A stretch of DNA of 64,000 bases from Selaginella moellendorffii (taxonomy: Eukaryota > Streptophyta > Lycopodiopsida > Selaginellales > Selaginellaceae), in assembly GCF_000143415.4 (NCBI RefSeq), contig NW_003314272.1:1066949-1130948 (forward strand), given 5' to 3'. The translations under genes and the position numbers were made by a program. The notes beneath the pieces were generated by a model, which was given only the letters and a program-made list of their open reading frames with translations, made no database searches and had not been told where the DNA came from. Numbering within the stretch: position 1 is the first letter of the stretch; each line of letters begins with the position of its first letter. This document shows, piece by piece, positions 60,341-64,000 of the stretch.

Positions 60341-60833
60341 AATACGGGTCAAGGGGTGAAAGCCCAAAGCGTGCGTCCCCCAGGGGGGGGGGGCTGCAGG
60401 GGGTTCCAAAAGTATAGTAGGGATAGTGAGGTCCAGGAACCAGTTTTGAAGGGACTCTCCAGTTGGGCTTCCAAACTGACTTGAGGTTGGGACTGGGACC
60501 GAGGGGCCTTGGGTGGGAGTGAGCATGGACTTGGCTGGTGCCGAAGGGGCCATCCGAGGAAGTGCTCAAGAGCAGCTCCCACTCCCGAAAGGGAAACCGA
60601 TTGCGGTGCTCCCGGCTCATGTGGAGTGGTGCCCCACTTGAGTACCATGCGGCTCATTGGTCCTCGCCCTTCCTAGGGGTTTGGGCCTTCCTTCGGGATG
60701 GAAGTGGGGGGCGAGAGGTACCCATACCGGGCCGCTAGGCCACGGTGTTTCGCCCCGACGTCCTGAAGCAAGTGTTGCACTCAAGACTTGGGATTTAGAG
60801 GGTCCCATGATCAAGTCTTGTGGTACCAAGGGA
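60341..60833. other. Spacer with an 11-G run, no gene seen
   Basis: GC-rich DNA between the hexamer tract and the LTR of the next element. It includes CCCCC, then 11 consecutive G at 60383-60393, then a further GGGGG. Short frames on both strands lack recognisable domains. Confidence 0.45.
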
Positions 60834-61117
60834 TGTTAGGAACCTGGAAGCTTGGTGTGCTTGGCTGCTTGTGCTTGCGGGGAGTGTAGCCGAACCTTAA
60901 GTCCAGTCTAACCCGGGGAGGGGGATTGGGAGTGATTTGGGAATCCGTGGAAGGATGGCTAACACTCCGTTGCTCGTGCAGTGAGTAGCTGAAACCAAGT
61001 AGGAGCTGGTACCATAGGCGAGAACCTTGGCGAGGGAACTTAGTAAAAGCCAAGGCAGTGTTGGACGGATAGACGAGGTAAGCTGGCAAATTGGAAAGGA
61101 AAAATTTGTGGCCTACA
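60834..61117 (+). repeat. Probable 5' LTR of the younger gypsy element
   Basis: It starts TGTTAGGAAC and ends GGCCTACA, giving TGT...ACA termini, and is followed 3 nt later by a primer-binding site. About 284 nt long. The matching 3' LTR would lie outside the window, so the left limit is inferred from the terminal motif only. Confidence 0.55.
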
Positions 61118-61120
61118 ATT

Positions 61121-61133
61121 TGGTATCGGAGCC
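61121..61133 (+). other. Primer-binding site, initiator tRNA-Met type
   Basis: TGGTATCGGAGCC differs by one base from the usual TGGTATCAGAGC complement of the initiator tRNA-Met 3' end. It lies directly downstream of the LTR end and 43 nt before gag. Confidence 0.8.
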
Positions 61134-61176
61134 TTTATCTCAGTTCTAGCGAAGGATAGAGGCGGATTGCTGGGAG

Positions 61177-64000
61177 ATGGCAAGGGCAGGGCGTAAGCGA
61201 ACCCAGGCGGAGACGGAACCTCCGCCGGAGCTGGAGCCTCCGGTCGAACAAGAGGCTATGGATGAGGAATCCTTGCATGAGGAGGACTCTAGTGAGGAAA
61301 CTTCCAAACAGGAGTCCGGTGGCGAGGTTCGGTCGTCCAAGGCTCGATTGGACGTGCTAGAAGGACAGTTAGCACAGACCAATGCCCTGCTGGAAACTCT
61401 CGTACGCAAGCTAAAGCGTGACGAGAGGCGGAAGAAAAAGAAAAAGACTGCGGATGCTGGCAGCGCAGAAGGTGCGGATCTTTCGGCCGGGACTGAGGCA
61501 AAACTAGACAAGGTCGAACAGACCGAAGTAGAATCAGTCCCTCAGGCAGTTCCCAAGTACAAACCAAAGCCCCCACCGGTCTTCAAGGGAGTGAACGACT
61601 ATAAAGTGGTGGAGGATTGGTTTTACGATATGGAGGACTACTTCCGAGCGTTGCGATTACCGAGCTCGGAGAAGGTCCCATGTGCAAAACCATACTTGGC
61701 AGATAATGCCAAGTCTTGGTGGAGAACGACGGAGGCCAACGAAGGACCAGTGGCCACTTGGGACATGATGAAGGCGAGGATCCGCGCAACATACGTTCCT
61801 CCGAATGCCACTCTGCATCTGAGAGATGAGCTGAGTAGGCTAAAGCAGACTGGAACCATCCAGGAATATGTGAATGGGTTCATGGCAAAGAGGATACTTG
61901 TCACGGACATGGGGGATATGGATGCGTTCCATGCCTTCATATCAGGTTTGCAAACCTGGGCTCGCGGTGAGGTGATGCGGTGGAACCCGACCAACTACAA
62001 GGAAGCGTTGGATGCGGCCATCAAGGTGCATTTCAACGATAACCTGCGAAAAGGGAACACGACGGGGTCGGGATCCACATTTAGCAAAGGGGCCAAACCA
62101 AGGGGAACGTATAGCAAGGGGAAATTCAAAAAGAGTTTCTCTAAGAATGAGTCCTCGGGGTTCCGGAAAGGCAAATCCGGTGGCCAGCGAGCGAGTACGT
62201 GGGGGAGTCAAGCGAAAAAAGACAAACCCACGGATAAGAAGGTCAAGTCGTATAGCAGCGTGGGAAACAACGTATGCTACAACTGCGGCGAAACAAAACA
62301 CTTCTCAAGGGAATGTCCCTACCCGAAGAAGGCCAGAGCCAATATGGCCATCAAGTCGGGTGAAGTCCAAACTGAGGTATGTGATCCAGTCCCTAACTCA
62401 AAGTTACTCATTACACGAGCAACTTTGGTAGAGAGTCGTTCGCGACATCTACTAGCCCTCCGAGGGAAGCTCGGAGGTAGCTTTGTTAAGATCCTTATTG
62501 ACACGGGTGCTTCGGATAATTTTGTGGCTGCAGACATAGTCCGGCAAGCCGGACTAACGGTGCAGCGGCTAGGCCAACCAAGGACTATAGAGTTTGTTCA
62601 GGGTAGCCAAAGCACCGATGAGGTACTTCGACAAGCGAGAGTCGAAGTGGGGACATGGAAAGTGGACATGGATTTCACCGTCTTGGACATGGCGGGATTT
62701 GACGTGATCTTCGGAATGGATTGGTTTAATCGGTTCGTGGTAGCCTTGCATGGACAAGGTAGGAACCTTGTGGTATTGGCGAATGCCCAAGGAAGAAGAT
62801 CTAGGGTGGAGGCCCAGGATCTAAAGGTAGGGCAAAGCAAGGCCAAAGAGTCATGCTTAAACCTGGTGTCCACGAGAGGACAACTCACTAAAGGAACTAA
62901 AGCAGCCTTTTTGTGCTTACTCTCGGTGAAGAGTGACAAAAAGACAAGAACGGAAGAAGTACCTTTAGTGATCCAGCAGGTGCTGGACCAATTCCAGGAT
63001 ACCATGCCGGAGGAGCTACCGGCGGGGTTGCCCCCCGCACGACCGATAGAACATAAGATTGAGCTGGTCGAGGGTGCTGAGGCGGTGGTTCGTCCACCCT
63101 ATCGATTGAACGAAAAAGAACTCAAGGAGCTCAAGAGCCAACTAGAGGAGTTGGTGGACAAAGGGTATGTTAGGTTGAGCAAGTCGCTGTATGGGGCGCC
63201 GGTGCTATTCGTGAAAAAGAAAGATGGATCTATGCGTATGTGCATAGACTACCGGTTGCTCAACAAGTATACCAAGAAGAACAAGTACCCTTTGCCAAAG
63301 ATTGAGGACCTGTTCGATAGGTTGGGAAAGGCAAAATACTTCTCGAGGATTGACCTAAGGTCAGGATACTACCAGATCAGGGTAGCTGAGGAAGATGTCG
63401 AGAAGACAACCTATCGAACGAGGTATGGGAGCTTTGAGTTTTTGGTGATGCCCTTTGGGCTGTGCAATGCGCCGGCAACGTTTTCGGCGTTGATGAACCA
63501 CGTCTTTGTACCCTATCTGGATCACTTCGTGGTCGTCTATATTGACGACATCCTGATCTATAGCGAGACGCTAGAGGAGCATGCCGAACACTTGGCGAAG
63601 GTGTTTGAGAAACTAAGGGAACACAAGCTGTATGCTAAAGAGAGCAAATGTGACTTTGCTCAACAAGAGGTAAAGTTTCTCGGGCATGTGGTGGGCCAGG
63701 ACGGGCTCAAAGTGGACCCGGAGAAGGTCCAAGCGATCCAGGAATGGGAGCGACCATCGAATGTACATGAGTTGAGGGCGTTCCTGGGGCTATGCAACTA
63801 CTATCGAAAGTTTATCAGACACTATTCGAGAGTAGCCCTGCCCTTAACGGATCAAACAGGAAAAGGGAAGATGGTATGGACAGCGGAATGCGAGGCGGCA
63901 TTCGTCCACCTCAAAGGGAAGTTGAGGAAGGCTCCGGTGTTGGCATTACCAGACTTTGGTAAGGACTTTGAGGTAGACACCGATGCTTCGGACTTTGCGT
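61177..64000 (+). CDS. Gag-Pol polyprotein, partial at right edge
   Basis: One frame is open for 941 codons from the ATG to the window edge. An acidic N-terminal part has a coiled-coil-like stretch ([21 protein letters not shown]). The gag core ([35 protein letters not shown]) and a zinc knuckle [14 protein letters not shown] follow. Next come an aspartic protease with [10 protein letters not shown], and a reverse transcriptase with [35 protein letters not shown] and the YIDD active site. The start of RNase H ([18 protein letters not shown]) reaches the edge. No stop or shift separates gag from pol, so the polyprotein is made as one piece. The intact state suggests recent insertion. Confidence 0.9.
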   Translation, partial: MARAGRKRTQAETEPPPELEPPVEQEAMDEESLHEEDSSEETSKQESGGEVRSSKARLDVLEGQLAQTNALLETLVRKLKRDERRKKKKKTADAGSAEGADLSAGTEAKLDKVEQTEVESVPQAVPKYKPKPPPVFKGVNDYKVVEDWFYDMEDYFRALRLPSSEKVPCAKPYLADNAKSWWRTTEANEGPVATWDMMKARIRATYVPPNATLHLRDELSRLKQTGTIQEYVNGFMAKRILVTDMGDMDAFHAFISGLQTWARGEVMRWNPTNYKEALDAAIKVHFNDNLRKGNTTGSGSTFSKGAKPRGTYSKGKFKKSFSKNESSGFRKGKSGGQRASTWGSQAKKDKPTDKKVKSYSSVGNNVCYNCGETKHFSRECPYPKKARANMAIKSGEVQTEVCDPVPNSKLLITRATLVESRSRHLLALRGKLGGSFVKILIDTGASDNFVAADIVRQAGLTVQRLGQPRTIEFVQGSQSTDEVLRQARVEVGTWKVDMDFTVLDMAGFDVIFGMDWFNRFVVALHGQGRNLVVLANAQGRRSRVEAQDLKVGQSKAKESCLNLVSTRGQLTKGTKAAFLCLLSVKSDKKTRTEEVPLVIQQVLDQFQDTMPEELPAGLPPARPIEHKIELVEGAEAVVRPPYRLNEKELKELKSQLEELVDKGYVRLSKSLYGAPVLFVKKKDGSMRMCIDYRLLNKYTKKNKYPLPKIEDLFDRLGKAKYFSRIDLRSGYYQIRVAEEDVEKTTYRTRYGSFEFLVMPFGLCNAPATFSALMNHVFVPYLDHFVVVYIDDILIYSETLEEHAEHLAKVFEKLREHKLYAKESKCDFAQQEVKFLGHVVGQDGLKVDPEKVQAIQEWERPSNVHELRAFLGLCNYYRKFIRHYSRVALPLTDQTGKGKMVWTAECEAAFVHLKGKLRKAPVLALPDFGKDFEVDTDASDFA

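Larger units (their letters stand above)
60834..64000 (+). mobile_element. Ty3/gypsy retroelement, apparently intact, runs off the window
   Basis: A 5' LTR, primer-binding site and uninterrupted gag-pol frame are in the expected order. The older gypsy element next to it is on the opposite strand and belongs to a different lineage (different protease and RT sequences). RNase H, integrase and the 3' LTR should continue to the right. Confidence 0.85.

Noticed and set aside
61146-61511. 121-codon Ser-rich open frame on the minus strand
   Set aside because: It is antisense to the acidic start of the gypsy gag.

Overview
This is nuclear DNA of a land plant. The gene families are plant families: PLS-type PPR proteins, DUF26 receptor kinases, a PSPG-box glycosyltransferase, a peroxisomal-type monodehydroascorbate reductase, an NB-ARC/LRR gene, and Ty1/copia and Ty3/gypsy retroelements. 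Introns that can be placed by frame are very short (about 48-65 nt). Tight gene spacing, tiny introns, abundant PPR genes and single-DUF26 receptor kinases fit a lycophyte such as Selaginella. That assignment is an inference, not a match to a reference.

Layout. 0.5-20.7 kb is a compact gene block: a P-loop/PHD protein (-), a PPR protein (-), a metallo-beta-lactamase-fold hydrolase (+), a purple acid phosphatase (+), an oxysterol-binding-protein-related protein (-), a divergent ubiquitin-activating enzyme E1 (-), a LEA-2-type membrane protein (+) and a multidrug-resistance-type ABC transporter (+). Only 82 nt after the transporter is the most unusual gene of the window (20.8-22.0 kb): a degenerate adenylate-kinase-like domain fused to a CaMKII association (hub) domain. 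22.0-29.3 kb is mostly AT-rich intergenic DNA around one intronless UDP-glycosyltransferase. 29.3-37.1 kb is a second gene block: a PPR protein, tRNA-Val(CAC), a secreted DUF26 protein, two uncharacterised proteins, tRNA-Glu(CTC), a clavaminate-synthase-like dioxygenase and MDAR.

37.1-50.6 kb is an immunity-flavoured cluster, all on the minus strand: a frameshifted NB-ARC-LRR pseudogene, an internally deleted Copia element, a class-3 (EDS1-like) lipase gene or fragment, and an array of cysteine-rich receptor-like kinases (two apparently intact, one pseudogene, one 3'-end relic). 50.6-55.5 kb is repeat-bearing AT-rich DNA with a striking near-perfect hairpin. 55.5-60.0 kb is an old Ty3/gypsy element broken mainly by transition-type stop codons. 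60.0-60.3 kb is a hexamer-based low-complexity tract. From about 60.8 kb to the right edge is a second, apparently young Ty3/gypsy element whose gag-pol frame is open to the end of the window.

Exon limits were set by hand from GT/GC...AG sites and frame consistency. Spans given for spliced genes run from start codon to stop codon and include introns. No similarity search was run.
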